NCBI GenBank assembly: GCA_037389465.1
Contig: JAZARR010000175.1
Location: 2,294,001 to 2,358,000, forward strand
Length of the DNA stretch: 64,000 bases
Direction of reading: 5' to 3'
Origin: Baylisascaris procyonis
Taxonomy: Eukaryota; Nematoda; Chromadorea; Rhabditida; Ascarididae
A program made the translations under genes and the position numbers. Below, one piece after another: positions 30,001-42,716 of the stretch (positions are counted from its first letter, which is position 1; every line of letters starts with the position of its first letter). Below the pieces are notes generated by a model that worked only from the letters and a program-made list of their open reading frames with translations, searched no databases and had not been told where the DNA came from.

Positions 30001-33000
30001 GTAGTTTAGTTGGCGGTTCACTGACAAGAATGACTTAGATTTCAACAAAATCACAATATAAAAATGATAATAACATAGCCACAACGTTCGACCGCCAACT
30101 CCCCCCCCCAGTCACACCGTTCGACCGCCACCGCCCCCCCCCGTCACAACTTTCGACCGCCACCCCTCTACCCCTTCCTCCCTCCCTCTCCCCATGACCT
30201 CAACCTTAAGCTAGACAATTATTGCAAATCACAATGAACAAACATTCGAACGAAGAATGGTAGTATCGGCGGTGAGTGAAGGATCGGCGACCGCAACAAG
30301 CATACGCTGTCTTTCCACATCCACACTTCGTATGTTCACTTGCACTGTGCATCCCAATCTTAACATTAATTTTGCACCATTTTGCAACGATAATAAGCTT
30401 TGAATATAACAACTCCATATGATATCATCCATCCTATAGCATAGAGAGAGTGATTTCTTTAAAATATTGTAAGAATTAATTCAGAGTACAAAAAGAAAAC
30501 GTCAAATAAAACATTAAAATGCAAAATTTTCAAGAATTTTAACTGCCTAAGAAAGGCGATATATGAGTTGGATTCTTCAATGTGAGCTCTAATTGTAAAA
30601 CGATTTCGACCATCTATAAATGCGTTATCATAAATGATTGATATGTGATATGCTAATTTTAATACTTATGTGATAACATTTATATCCGTTATCGTCATAG
30701 AAAATAATTATCGCAATCACTATTACTTCAAAAATTAATTGTCTTGCAAATTTAAATTTGAGATTCGAAAATTTTAATTTGAAAACAAGAAAGATGCAGC
30801 TTGAATTTATTAATTCGTTGTTCACTTACTGAAAAATAAGTGATATTCTATTCACTCAGAATAAACACTACTAATACAGTAAACATATGCTAGCAAAACA
30901 AAAAAAAAAGCTTTATAGTAAACGATATAAACTGAAAATATCTTTCATGAAATCGAAAAATTATTGAATTTTATTTACTAATCTTTCAAAGAGTAAAATA
31001 CCTATGCATTATCGTTATGAGAGCGTTTGCCTTATGTAGCATTTTCAAATGTGTTCCTATGAATATAAGTTATTTTGATTAAAATTATTCATTTCGTTTT
31101 GTGCGGTTGTGACGAAGAGACATTAAATAACTAAACCATTAACGACTAGAATATCAATTCCTTAAAAAAAGACGATTTCTTTCGAAAAAAATAAAATCTA
31201 TTACTTTAGAACAGATAATTTTCGACGATAACACCTCTCCCCTTGAGGATATTTGCTGCTTTCTCCTTCACTAATTCTTTCTTTAATAAAAATTAAAATC
31301 CCACCTTCAAAGGACGTTTATCGTTAAATCTATCACATGGGGAAGGGGGGGGGATTAAACCTAAAAGCATACAAGAAAAAGAAACAAACTTGACTTCTCC
31401 CAATCGCGCTGCTTCTTTCGGAAACATAAATGCACGCACACCGCCATAAAACCCAATTAATAATCCCCCATTCTCATGCTTCGCACGCACATATCCAAGT
31501 GTCACTGCACCGATATTCTCGGCAGAGTAGTCCTTTATGAGTTTATATTTGGTATTCAGTAATGATGGCTTCGATGTCAGTATCAGACGATGTTTCAACG
31601 CATTTGCTTCTAGTATTCGACAATCCAACATTTGTCCTGAACAGCAAATTCTGAGTGAAGTAAACAACGAGGCGATTCTTGGAGTAGCTTCAGAAAGCCA
31701 ATTACTTAAGATAAAGCCATCGCAAAGATCAACTCAATCCAACGATCTTCACTATGGCCAAAAGTAATGGCGCAAATGGCCTATTGCCTTATAACTGTTA
31801 CAGCATGAATATGTGTTGCTTATATAGCAACACTCCTCACTTGAACGATGCAGGCACTCTATATTACAATTATATTACAATTAGTGAACACTATTAGGCA
31901 TCTAAATAGGTGTTGTTCTATTATGAAGGTAAGTGAGTACGGCATCGTTATTGAAAGGAGTTAAAATCTGTTAATGGGAACTAAGAAATCAAAAAGCAAA
32001 GAGATTGGATTATATAATTACAGCAAGTGAAAGATGTAACTCACTACTTATGGGCAATTTAGATGAAACACATGAAGCGAGGTTGAAATATCATGAGAGA
32101 TGTGAAAGCACCGAGCAGAAACTTCAGATGCTTCGGATCACATCCTTTGGCATTTTAGCGCATGCTTGTTGCATCTTGTGGGTGGTGGGGAGAGTGGGAA
32201 AGAGGAGGAAGAGGGAGGAAGCAAATAGAGGACAGTAATGTAAAATAATAAATCATACCTTTGGAATAGTGTTTTTCGATGCGAGTGAATTGTCTGTCGG
32301 CAATATGTGCCAATGGGATGAATGCTGAGATCCGGTCGTAGACTTTCATACCTAATCCATTCGCTTTGATAGATTCAATCTTTGCGCGTATTTTCTCACC
32401 CGGTACTGCATCCTATAACTTGATATATAACGTTCAAAATCAAATCCCTCCCTAACCATTTCTCAGAAAATCTCTATCAAACAACAATGCGTCTTTATTA
32501 AGATTTTCGCATAAGATTTTATCCAGACCCGTAAATGGGAAATTTGATCGGTTATTTTAGAGGTAAGTGTCAATTAAGGTAAATAAGGTGTCACACGGAT
32601 AAAAGCAGGAATACACTTGTGCGCTTCGCCATAACATCCATCGAATGTTTTCTATTCAAATCTGAATAATAAACAAAAGATGAAAGAAAACTGCATATTA
32701 TAGTTTATATAAATGTACTTCTAAGAGCCACAAATATTTCGTAAAACATGAAATGAGATGGAAATTTGCTTCTTTCTTTCGTTCATTGCCTAAAAGAAAT
32801 TCCTTTCTTCTCTTCTTCTACCTTTATCAGCCATTTCTTTAATACCGCTTATATGATTATCTACCTTTATCAGCCATTTCCGCCGAATTGTTTATATGAC
32901 TCACTAGCAAGATCGAAAGCAGTAATACTCAGTTTTAAAAAAATGTGGTGAAAACGCCCCAATAAATAGGCAAAAAAAGCTGCTCACCACTAAAGAAACC

Positions 33001-36000
33001 ATCTTTTGCGCGAATATCTCTCTCTTGTTTGATACAACCAATTGTCGTTCAATCAATTTGTACGATATTACTCGTACTTGATGCACTGAACCCGGCTTAT
33101 AGGCATCCTTCTCTACAACGAGTTTAAATATAACTTAATATCATAGATGAATATCAATCACCTATTTATATACATTCTTCAATTATGTTGATCAGTGGGG
33201 AAATTCGTAGAAAACAGCTATCAACATTAAATATTATAGATTAGGCAAATATATGAATTATCCTAGCTAGATATGGCTATTAAATCGGCTTCATTCAATA
33301 TCAATGCCGTTCATCCACTCATTGAATGAATGTGTGTTTACATTGATGATGACAATATGGAACTTTCGATCCAATAAATTTGTGCAAAATTACTTCAATT
33401 TAGAAAGTAATTTTTAGCACGCGAATTGAAGGCGATGAAATGCTTCATCGATGAGCGAAAATCTTAGTGCAGAAGTGATGGAGAGGAAGAACAAAGAGAA
33501 GAGAGAAGAGTGGAGGGAGATGACGGAGGGGGAGTAATCTGAAGTGGAATCGGTGATATTTGTAAAGTACAAAATGAGGTGCTATTTGTACACTATAGAA
33601 TATAAATATTTAAAAAAAACTTATATTATAAAGGTTACAAAAAGCATCATTACAAACCATTTGCGTTTTGTAGATGCGATTTTGTAGCGTATGCACTAAC
33701 TAACGATCCCCTTGGTGCATCATCCAATACTAGATCGAAATAGACGTTACCATACTTGTCCACTTCACTTACCTCACACAACACTTTGTCACCGATCGCT
33801 ATTCCCTTAACATTTCAATATTTAGTGAAAGCAACACACACAACCTGGTCGAACAACGCATATGTTTATATATACATATGCACATGCAATAAGATTGACT
33901 CAAATGGTTGCAAAAAAAAAAATTTTGTACAATACGAAGTAAATCGGTAAGGCCTTCAAAATAAAGCAATTAGCACAAAAATCCATCGCAAAATTTTCAA
34001 AAAAATCCTTTTTTCATTCAGTTTTTTCCTACCCTCGCCCTCTTTGAAGATGGCTTAACCTAGCAATAATACTCTACCACCATAACACCCACCATAATAC
34101 TCTAAATTAAGTCACAAGAATAAACACCATTCTTATGATGATGATAACAGAATACGATTATCACTGGGCCCATTCTATCATTCCCTAATCTCATTTGAAA
34201 TGAAAAACTGATATATCTTCAAAAAGGAGGCGAAGTTCGTCAGATTACAATATCAACTTCCCCTATAGATGCTTTAATAAAAGAGCTCTTTTATGGCTGA
34301 AAAATTTCTCGAAAAAATTTTTGATATTTTCTGATAAAACGGTTTTAATTTAACCGTGATAAAAGCGTTGTTTTTTCTGCGACATTTAAAATTGTTTCTT
34401 AATTTTAATCTTTTCCCTTCCACTTCTTAGTTGGCCCTATTCACTTCACTGAACCCGAAATTCACCTCCTTCCAGAGATCTATAAATAAAATGGTAGATT
34501 AGTGGCTAACCTCAAAAGTGTTTCGTTTCTGTGGCTTACTAAGAGCAATGACATCTGGATGTGCACTTAGCACAAGCATTTGACTATTCTGCTGACAGAA
34601 CATCACCACTGCTCGAATACTTCTTACCAATTTCGTTAGGTCATGTCTCAAACGAGGAGGCAAATGTTGCTTACGTATAAAACCTTTTACACCTGAAAAA
34701 TATTCAACATAAATCAACACTGTAAGCAACATATTGCAATAATGCTAATAAATATTCAAAAATAAACAAATAAATATTCATCTTCTAGGCTACTTCTTAA
34801 AAAAATGAGAGAGACTGCAGTAATATTATCGTAAAGTTAACTGAGATAACAGATAAACCAACAAACCATTGCCCAATTCAACGTAAACACCATGAGTTGT
34901 TGCTTGTATTGGTTCGACTTGAAGAATTGTTCCAGGCATTAGCATATTCAGATGTAATTTTTGCACTATTCGTTCATCAAGATTTTCCACATCAGGAATC
35001 GCCGATACATTGACCACTCGACCCACCTTAAATATTCATCTTTACAATTAATATTTTTATAATCTGCTATTAATCTTGATCTTGACATAAAAAACTTAAC
35101 GAATATTTACTACTGCTTAAACCTTTCCATGCTTTAGAAGCTGCTCACAGGAAATATGTCTAGAAAGTTTAGCATGCCTTCACTTTCACCTTGATCAACG
35201 ATACGTGGATCCTATAGAAAGACCTCAGATGCGTGAATAAAATGATAGGTGAACAATTTAAATCCAATTAAGTTGCAAGAGGATAATCGTGTAACACTGA
35301 GCACAAATGACCCATATCCGAGTGCATTTCCTTTAGTGGATATAAAAATGGCGATGACTGATGCATTAGAACTAAAAAGATACCGTAATGCGAAAAAAGC
35401 AAGAATAAAAACCAAACAAGTATACAGTATGGATTTTCAATTCTGATATAGTACTCAAGGATGTAAGGAATTTAAAAGCACATTTTCTCTATGATAAACA
35501 ATAAAAAGAATACTAGTACATATTCCTCACTAATATTATATTTAATTGTGACCTCTGTGAACGATGAATGACGCCTGTATCTTTAATTTTTGAATCCAAT
35601 AATATTTACATCAGAAAATATTCAATTTAATCAAAAAAAGGATAATTTATATCCAAAATAAAGAACTATAAAATTAAGCGATCTATCAATTGACATGAAT
35701 AAATGATAAATAAACTTCAATTGAATAAAGAATTCACTTTGCCAATTGCTGATAGATGCTGAATACGTATCAGCAGAACCTGTCCACGAATCAACGTTTC
35801 CATATTAATATATTGAGGTAATGCTGAAGACGGCAGAAAACCTCTCAACTCACAAGATCGTAAACCAAAATTGATAACAACACCTGCAAATATTATTCAT
35901 AAATAAAACAAGGTTCATCTATAAAGATTCGTCATTGCAATATTTTGTATGCAAATGTTTCAAAAAAATATTATAATATTTTCTTGAAACATTATCTTTT

Positions 36001-39000
36001 TATTAGACGTTTTTATTAGACATTTTAAACATTATTTTATTAATCTCTTGCATATTAATTGTATCATATTAGAAATGTGATAATATAAAAATGCGTTTAT
36101 GCTAATTTTATGCTTACTTTCAGTATACAATATAACTTACTTTCAGGATAATACAAGTGCAAAAATATAACAATAATTTCAGTAATAATCATGAGTAATG
36201 AAATTTAATAATGTCAATAAATAAAAAAAAATAATAATTTCAATAAATATATTTTCATTTCTATTTTAGTGAACAAGAGATCAGAAAAAAAAAATAAATG
36301 CAACGGCTTACCTTTATCCTCTACACTTTCAACGCTACCATTCAAGACTAAACCGTTAAGCAACGATGATGGCACAAGATGTGCGTTAACCACCGATGGA
36401 CAACAACTGACCACCGCTCGTCGAGTGCCGCCGCCTTGTTTTTTTCCTTTTGAATCTACAACTCCAAAAAATTGCTTACAAATATTTATGATACGAATAT
36501 TTAATAGTGAAGAAAAACGAATGTGACCATATATCGGTGCAATATGTAAATTTAGCAATTTGTTAACACCTCCGATCCCGTATGACACCGATATTTTAGC
36601 ATTGTTTTTTTTTTTGCTTGAGGATTTTTAAGAAATAAAATAAATATTCTTCTTGATTTGAGAGCATTCATTAACTCGTTTCTTTTCCTTCAGATCACGC
36701 ATTGCAGCGATTGCTCTCGGCTATAAAAATTTTGGAAGGAGAGGAAACAAGCTCACATACTTTTGATGATAATAATAAGTAAGATAAACAGATGATGCTT
36801 TCGATCATGAGTCGATTTTTCTAAGCAGTGCTATAAGCTCTTTACATCATGAAGGGGGGAAGGGGGAGGAAGAGAGCTGTATGGATGAAAGGTGGAACAA
36901 GATGGAGGACAGGTACTGAAAGGAAGATTTTGAAGGAAGTACGGAGATAATGAGAAGGAACGAATGGGCAAAATTTTCTCTCTCACATATAAGGTCTATA
37001 AAAAACTAACGGCTTATAAATTCATCAATACCACACACAAAGAAAAAAAAACAAGACCAAAGCTTTTCTACACAATCGGCAGATATTATAGTAAGAAATG
37101 CAAAACATATAATATGCAGAAATGTGAGCAAATGTTTTAAATATTTCAATGAAAAAAAAACGATATGAAAAAAATTTATAAATAAATAAAAATTGGAAAA
37201 AAACCTGTTGCATTAGCTGCTCTAAGTACTTTATAGGCAATCATTTGGCCAGCTACAAAGATATCGGCAAGCGTGAATGAGGATGATTTCAATGTAGCGC
37301 TAAGTTGATCACTAATATTAGTGGCCGGCAATGTGACCAATATTCCATCAGCCGATTCCAACTCCACACTATCATCATAAATCTGTAATAAGATGGTAAT
37401 TTAAATAAAATATGTAATATTTTAAAGATTAGAGAGTTATTAAATTCATCATAGTCTCTTTGTTTACTTAAAAATGCATTTTTGACTCGACAATTAACTC
37501 GTCAAGAAGCAGTTTACCCAAATTTCTATAGAAGGGAAAAGAAGAAAGAGACAGATGAATTTGCAGTATTTGGACTGCTAAAAAACATTACAAGATACAA
37601 AAAAATCTAAAGAAAAAAGCTGAAATAATAATTTAAAGTGAAAAAATAAATGAAACAATTCGATCACCTTCATTCTCCTCCCTATTACCTACTCAGCTCT
37701 AAATTTGTAGAAATCACATGCCGTTTCATACAAATTACCTCTGTCACGAAAGAGAATTTATTATTAAAATTTGAAAATAATGAGCGAAATTCTTGAATTT
37801 AAAAGGCATAACTATCGTGTTAAGTTTTAATTTTTTTTCGCGAATAAAATTTGTTGCAGTTCCGAGAAAATATGCAAGATCAAGGATATGTAAACAAATA
37901 CATTCGCTTTCGGAATAATTAATCAGTATTGTTTTGATAAGAAAAGCAGGATGAGATTTGAATTGAACCCGACTGGAGTTACAAGCACGAATGAAAACGG
38001 ATTTGAACCCCTAACCATATGAAAACAGATCAAACGATGTCTTAGTCCCCATAGCCGTTGCTGGTGGATTAGATCCCAAAAGGGACCCAAATAGGGCTTT
38101 ATCCACTCATATCCATTAAATATATTACGTCCGTCTTGACGCAGAACTCACAGAACACGTATTTCGATTAGCTAAAGAACTTCAGAGGGTTAATCAACAA
38201 TTGACTGCAAAGCAAATTTGTGTGCTTGATTACTAAGTGACATGAGAGGTTGGCATTCTAATAGGCGGAGTGATAAGCTGGCTGATAGCTGAACTTATCA
38301 AGGAGCTGCAAAATTTGAAGGTAGGTGCACCTTGAAAAGCAAATATGATAAGAAATAACCTCACGAACAACACCTAAGCCAAGAACTCCTTCAGTTAACA
38401 GAGATGGATTGATTCGAGTATGCCATACACCTGCGAATTGCGTCCATTTCGATTCACTTGTCTTCGGATCGACTTCATTACTCACGTCCCGCTTGAAAAT
38501 CAACCATGCATATACCTCAGGAGAAAGTCTATTAATACATGGAATGAAGTGAAATCGAACTGCTTGGAACTTCATAATGATCAAAGAAAGATGATGCGTT
38601 CTTTCTGTATCTAGGCGTTTTATTTCCGCTTATTGGATGCAAATGAACAAAACTTTGTTTGGTCGATAGCTGCTTGAATGTGTAACGGAAGTTTCGATGA
38701 AAATGAACGCATTTCAAAAGTCTCCGTCGATTATCGATCTAAGGAATTTGGTGAAAATAAAAATTTTAATCCGCAAAATTCGATCTGAATTCGGTTTCTA
38801 ATCACTACTTGGCCGTTCGGCTATCATCACGATCGGCTATATATTCTATGCATAAAATAGCATGGATTCTAAGTGAGAGACTATTACATTCACCCATTTC
38901 CCATTCCATTAAAGTGGGGATGAATAATATGGGTACTACAAAATGCTTACATTAAATTGATCTTTTAAATTACTTCGAATATTTTTTATTGAGAAAACTG

Positions 39001-39102
39001 GCTCACCTTGCGTTTACGAGTTTTCGATGATTTGCCGTCCGCTTTGCTTTCATCGAAATTTTTCGCACCTCCTCTTGGAAAGTCGACTTCTAAATCTGCC
39101 AT
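11325..39102 (-). CDS. RRP5: RRP5/PDCD11 ribosome biogenesis protein (37 exons, complete)
   Basis: Nucleolar protein of the pre-ribosome. In yeast and human the family acts in both 18S and 5.8S/25S rRNA maturation, using tandem S1 RNA-binding domains and a C-terminal HAT/TPR module. The start MADLEVDFPRGG matches the family N-terminus; the C-terminus has AYPRKADVWSVYIDM and ends EITEKMDL. Exons in transcript order: 39102-39007, 38491-38360, 37382-37205, 36455-36312, 35883-35738, 35026-34867, 34692-34511, 33805-33658, 33112-32988, 32412-32259, 31636-31390, 30433-30233, 29561-29420, 28714-28571, 28014-27822, 27614-27517, 27062-26811, 25996-25883, 25045-24871, 24303-24119, 23737-23599, 22367-22159, 21470-21258, 20603-20445, 19522-19352, 18895-18746, 18136-18039, 17413-17296, 16227-16066, 15619-15409, 14838-14694, 14108-14025, 13670-13502, 13010-12854, 11937-11772, 11652-11538, 11381-11325. 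Total 5739 nt, with every junction in phase: 1912 aa against about 1870 in human. The least certain junctions are 30233/29561, 24871/24303 and 22159/21470. Introns run from 119 to 1231 bp. The C. elegans counterpart, from memory, is let-716. Confidence 0.95.
24051..24086. repeat. (TA)18 microsatellite
   Basis: TA run in an RRP5 intron, 33 nt beyond the exon ending at 24119. Shorter TA runs are at 53837-53861 and 57377-57414. Confidence 0.97.
30078..30175. repeat. 33-bp repeat with C9 runs, three units
   Basis: Units at 30078, 30111 and 30143 share GTCACAAC, TTCGACCGCCA and a C-run. It sits in an RRP5 intron, so the pre-mRNA would carry runs of nine Gs about 30 nt apart. Confidence 0.9.
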
Positions 39103-39118
39103 TACACTACTGAAAAAA
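39103..39118 (-). promoter_or_regulatory. Probable spliced-leader acceptor of RRP5
   Basis: On the minus strand, a run of T followed by CAG lies 7 nt before the RRP5 ATG (AG at 39110-39111). No in-frame upstream exon is visible. An acceptor this close to the start codon is typical of SL trans-splicing in nematodes. The inference is that RRP5 mRNA begins with SL1 and has a 7-nt 5' UTR of its own. Confidence 0.7.
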
Positions 39119-40041
39119 TAATAATAATAATAAAATAGCCAAATAATCGGTTAAATAATTATATCGGACGGAATTCGAATAAAATTAAAATTAATAAGAT
39201 TATTTCTATGCAAAAATTTGTTCATTAAAAGCAAATACATGAAACAAGCGTGAGCAATATACAACATATACTAGCACAATTTGTGTTTTTTACTTTTTCA
39301 TTCATAATTCCTCGATCGACTATATAAAGAATCGTGAAAATAATTCAATGACGCTAAATTAGGTTTCAGTTATATAAATGACTAGAAAAATTCAGCACCA
39401 ACAGCATACCAAGATAGCCTTTGCTTCGATGAAGCAAAGTTTGTTAATAACAAACCCATCTATTTGCATAAACTCGCTGCTAACGGCGAACCGAAATGCG
39501 CTCATATACCCGCAGAAGAGTACGCAGTGTTACCGTTATCTGCACTTCGGGCAAAGCATTAGCCGTATGGGCTCATAGAAACCACCCTTAAAGTAGAAGT
39601 TTGCATGTTTTAATCTTATTTAATTGCCTAAGAATGCCAAATTATGAGAGCTTTAACAAAATTTTACTTCGATTTGAATATTGGAAATTATTTTTCTGGA
39701 TCGTTTTGATACGGTAACGACAAACTCAAATATTAGCTTATTTATGCTGTTGTACACTTCAGAAATTGTTACTTTTCATGGTAACATATTTCAGACTTCT
39801 AAATATGCAAAAATTGAAATGACATATTTTTGCACTATTTTAGTAAATAAATATCGTGAAATATAATGGGATCTGGGATATTTTATTGTCGCATTAATGC
39901 GGCGGATAAAAGTTGATTTTCATTTTTCATCAACAATTCAAATTTTATCTCTCGAAATTGTTTCAATGATGTGCATTTTAACTGAAGATTTTGATAAATT
40001 CCAGGCCATTATTGCTTGAAATATTTTTCAAAAATACCTAC

Positions 40042-40195
40042 GCCCTTTTAGAAGCAAATTCAGATCGTAAAATCGACAGACAATCATAGAAGCACATAGA
40101 CGGATGCAAGTCGATTCGCCCTTCCTTAGGTTACTGCAGTAGGTGTGTAGATCTTGCAAAGACAGCATCAACGCTTCCATATCGATGTACTGTTC
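40042..40195 (-). CDS. Orphan internal exon, unknown protein
   Basis: CAG acceptor, 51 open codons starting EQYIDMEALMLSLQDLHTYC and containing RLCASMIVCRFYDLNLLLKG, then a GTAGGT donor. Splice signals, codon use and composition all look coding. No partner exon was found between it and RRP5 (start 39102) or in the 0.75 kb before the inverted-repeat element. It may belong to a small gene, or be a relic exon. The resemblance of QYIDMEAL to QYINMETL of RRP5 exon 5 is too short to mean much. Confidence 0.4.
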
Positions 40196-40366
40196 CTGAT
40201 GTGTTCAAAAATACAGTATTCAAGTTCCTTGTTGGAAAATAAACGGAAAATTTTTTTATCTGAGGATCATATCTGAGTTTTTATGGTTGGCCAATGAAAT
40301 GATCTTTGGAATTATTAAAAGAATCATCAATTTGGCAGCCCTTAAAGAAAATAATAATCTGCACGG

Positions 40367-40630
40367 TTGGCAACAAATGAATATTGTAGATTTTTCATCT
40401 GCAATATCCTCTCCACGAAATTTCAGAAAGAAAAAAAAATTAGAGAGGAAACAATAGTGTTGCTCGCTTTAGAGGTACCAATAGGCACAAAAATCACCAT
40501 TATATTAAAAAATCTAGCGGGATTATTTACTCTTGAGGAACTCATCAGATGCTTTTTGCTAACTAATATCATGCTTATCAAGAATGAAATGCAAAAAAAT
40601 CCAACATTTATGAATCAATTTTACTGCTAG
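40367..40630 (+). CDS. Hypothetical 87-aa frame
   Basis: ATG to TAG frame with KEKKIREETIVLLALEVPIG and LFTLEELIRCFLLTN. Composition is protein-like, but there is no homology that I recognise, and flanking splice sites were not evident. It lies between the orphan minus-strand exon and the inverted-repeat element. Confidence 0.2.
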   Translation: MATNEYCRFFICNILSTKFQKEKKIREETIVLLALEVPIGTKITIILKNLAGLFTLEELIRCFLLTNIMLIKNEMQKNPTFMNQFYC

Positions 40631-40811
40631 AAAAACTCCAGCAAATAGTCAATGGAAATCAAAGAGCAAAACAAGCAATGATTAAATATTACAACCTTAA
40701 AAAATGTCGGTCGAATATAGAAAAAATAACAAAAAACATCCATATAAATTCATTCTAATGGTTGAAATATACAAATATCGTTTTCAGTGTAAAATTGCAA
40801 AACACAGCACA

Positions 40812-41510
40812 TGCAATTTTAAACGGCGGCGGTCGTTTAAAATGCAAGTGACTGTGAACGCTAAATGAAAGCGAATAAAATCCACAATACAAGGATCAAA
40901 ATCTGTCAATGTATTAATCGCATACGACAACTGCAGCGCATCGCGATAAAATCATTAACATCAAAAAATCATGAATGCGGAGTAAGGATGTCGGAAAATT
41001 TGTCGAAAAATTCAGACCATTCGATGTAAACAATGAAAGTCATCCACCCAAAAGATTCATAGCAATTCTCGAAGCGGTGCACATAAGTTGTGTTTCAAAT
41101 GGCGGCCGCTCACTTAAAACATAAGCAAATGTGCACCACTTGAAAATCCCAACGAAAGACACCCCAATTTATCATTCTACCATACCCAAGATGTCACTGA
41201 CCACTATAAGAGGCATATGTGCCACCATCGGAGCCGTAATAACGAAAAGACCGAGCATCAAGACTCCGCACCATGCACTGCTGAGAGAAAGACAATTGCA
41301 AAGGATGAATAAGCATCAAATAAAGCAATGACACAACAAAAAGAAATGAATTCAAATCAGGACTCCTTTAGAACTAAAACAAATGCAAATGGGAATAACA
41401 GCTGAAGGGATGGAAGGAGAAGATTCAGCTATACACTGCAAATTGCAAACAACAATGCAATCAAAGGCGTTTGTGCTTTAAATAGCGACGGTATATTTGA
41501 AGCACAAACG
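40812..41510. repeat. Three AT-arm hairpins with GC-rich loops
   Basis: Three inverted repeats follow one plan, an arm containing TTTAAA or a variant around a GC-rich core. The first is 40812-40825/40834-40846 (loop GCGGCGGT). The second, imperfect, is about 41088-41124 (core GGCGGCCGC). The third is 41468-41481/41497-41510 (loop containing GCGACGG). The second lies in the left arm of the element and so recurs at about 44583-44620. Confidence 0.55.
40950..41404 (+). repeat. Left arm of the long inverted repeat
   Basis: Pairs with 44305-44732. It contains GGCGGCCGC (41101-41109) and a 66-codon basic open frame on plus (41131-41331) containing KMSLTTIRGICATIGAVITK. The same frame occurs on minus in the other arm at 44377-44568. 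Confidence 0.9.
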
Positions 41511-41850
41511 AATGTGAAAATATGTGCAGATGCAATGCAAAATTCATAAATTGCAATGCAATATATCATGGTTGCAAACAGATAACATTCATTGATCACA
41601 TAACATAGAGATGCGAAGCAATCAACGACTAGTGAATGAAGATTTTTGACAATTACTAGCCGAACGCTCATAAAAATATGTGCCACATATTTTTCAGTAA
41701 ATCTTCGAAATTCTAAACTATTAAAGATTTGCAGTTAGCTTGAAATGACCCTCTGAAATCCACTAAACCGTGACTGCCTTATCACCTCGCATCATCCTTG
41801 AATAAAACAACATATAATTCTCAGCGAATCTAACAAAAAACAACAACACA

Positions 41851-42030
41851 ATGAGGTTGTTGAAATGTCCCACCGATACGTTGAAATCCTTTGCGAAGCA
41901 ATCGTTTGAAACAATCTGCGCCCTTCAGCCGGTTCCGTCACTTGGCGCTTTCACTGCTTATTCCACCGGAAGGTATCGAACTGACCATTTCCGAAAGCTG
42001 CAAAAAACCTTCGAACACTTCGTTGAATAA
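41851..42030 (+). pseudogene. Coding-like frame in element interior (59 aa)
   Basis: ATG to TAA frame starting MRLLKCPTDTLKSFAKQSFE and ending KLQKTFEHFVE. The mixed composition and near-neutral codon GC differ from the A/T-saturated DNA around it. It may be a fragment of a captured or decayed gene. I do not recognise the family. Confidence 0.3.
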
Positions 42031-42395
42031 TGTAAGAAATGTTGCAGTCCGTAATTAACATAAATGCGTAGAACGTTAAGAACGACGATTCCTTCTCCAT
42101 CCCCATTCTCCCCATTCACAAATCTCAAATTTCACTAACGGCTTGAATATGAACCCGAGTATATTGAATTCTCTAGAAGTGCACAACATTGCCCAATCGT
42201 TTCCCATCGATGCCCGCCATTGCAGTGGTTACTAATGACAAAAAATGTCGCCATATCTCAACAACATATACTAAGAAGGATAAAAAAGATTGCAAAGGTT
42301 ATTCCCTGATGCCAAGCATGTTCAGCATCTTTTTCTATGGGGGAGTTCCATGGAGCAGTCCTCTCAAGGTTCTGCTAAAAACACAAGTTGACTAG

Positions 42396-42716
42396 GTGAA
42401 ATTATCAGAACTCGCAACTCAGAAGCAAATCCAGTATGGGAATCATCGATCAAATTTTTACAAAATAGTGAATTGCGCAAAGCCTGCTGAACAATCCCTT
42501 CGCCATGTGATACGAATGATCCAATCTGCACCAGGAAGAATTTTTGAAGGGAATGCTTCAAGTGAAGTATTCCAAATCTTTAAACGACCATCAGAATTTA
42601 GAAGTCAACATATAAGAGTACGATCACTTACTGATTTTATTCATGAGTCGTTTACCAATGTCGGCGAACACATCTCGTCTTTGGCAATCCCACAGACTCG
42701 TCGACTCCGAACGTAG
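42396..42716 (+). pseudogene. Coding-like frame in element interior (106 aa)
   Basis: The longest frame inside the inverted-repeat element. It contains SLRHVIRMIQSAPGRIFEG and RSQHIRVRSLTDFIHESF. No transposase catalytic triad or zinc finger is visible. It overlaps an exon-like frame on the other strand (42656-42771). Function unknown. Confidence 0.3.

Larger units (their letters stand above)
17296..38491 (-). other. S1 RNA-binding domain array of RRP5
   Basis: Residues about 60-1490 of the RRP5 product. About a dozen S1-like units can be read by the pattern 'G-hydrophobic start, turn, beta strand, G-F/V strand'. Clear ones are LVLNGSVESVEDKGVVINFG (exons 4-5), MPGTILQVEPI then GVYVELGNGVKGFI (exons 6-7), VPGEKIRAKIESIKANG (exon 10), GLLVCGTVTQRHPEMGYFVE (exon 15), FEPGEVVKARVIG (exon 24), RVIGRVINKTQSP (exon 25) and TLLKAFVSSVTNGHVYAEVG (exon 27). 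Several units, for example exons 13-14 and 17, are too diverged to delimit by eye. Exon borders do not follow domain borders. Confidence 0.85.

Noticed and set aside
35152..35214. In-frame exon-like stretch DPRIVDQGESEGMLNFLDIF in an RRP5 intron
   Set aside because: Phase-compatible with splice signals, but direct joining of exon 5 to exon 6 (SAIGK to VGRVVNVSA) matches the human S1 fold better; inserting it would break a beta strand.
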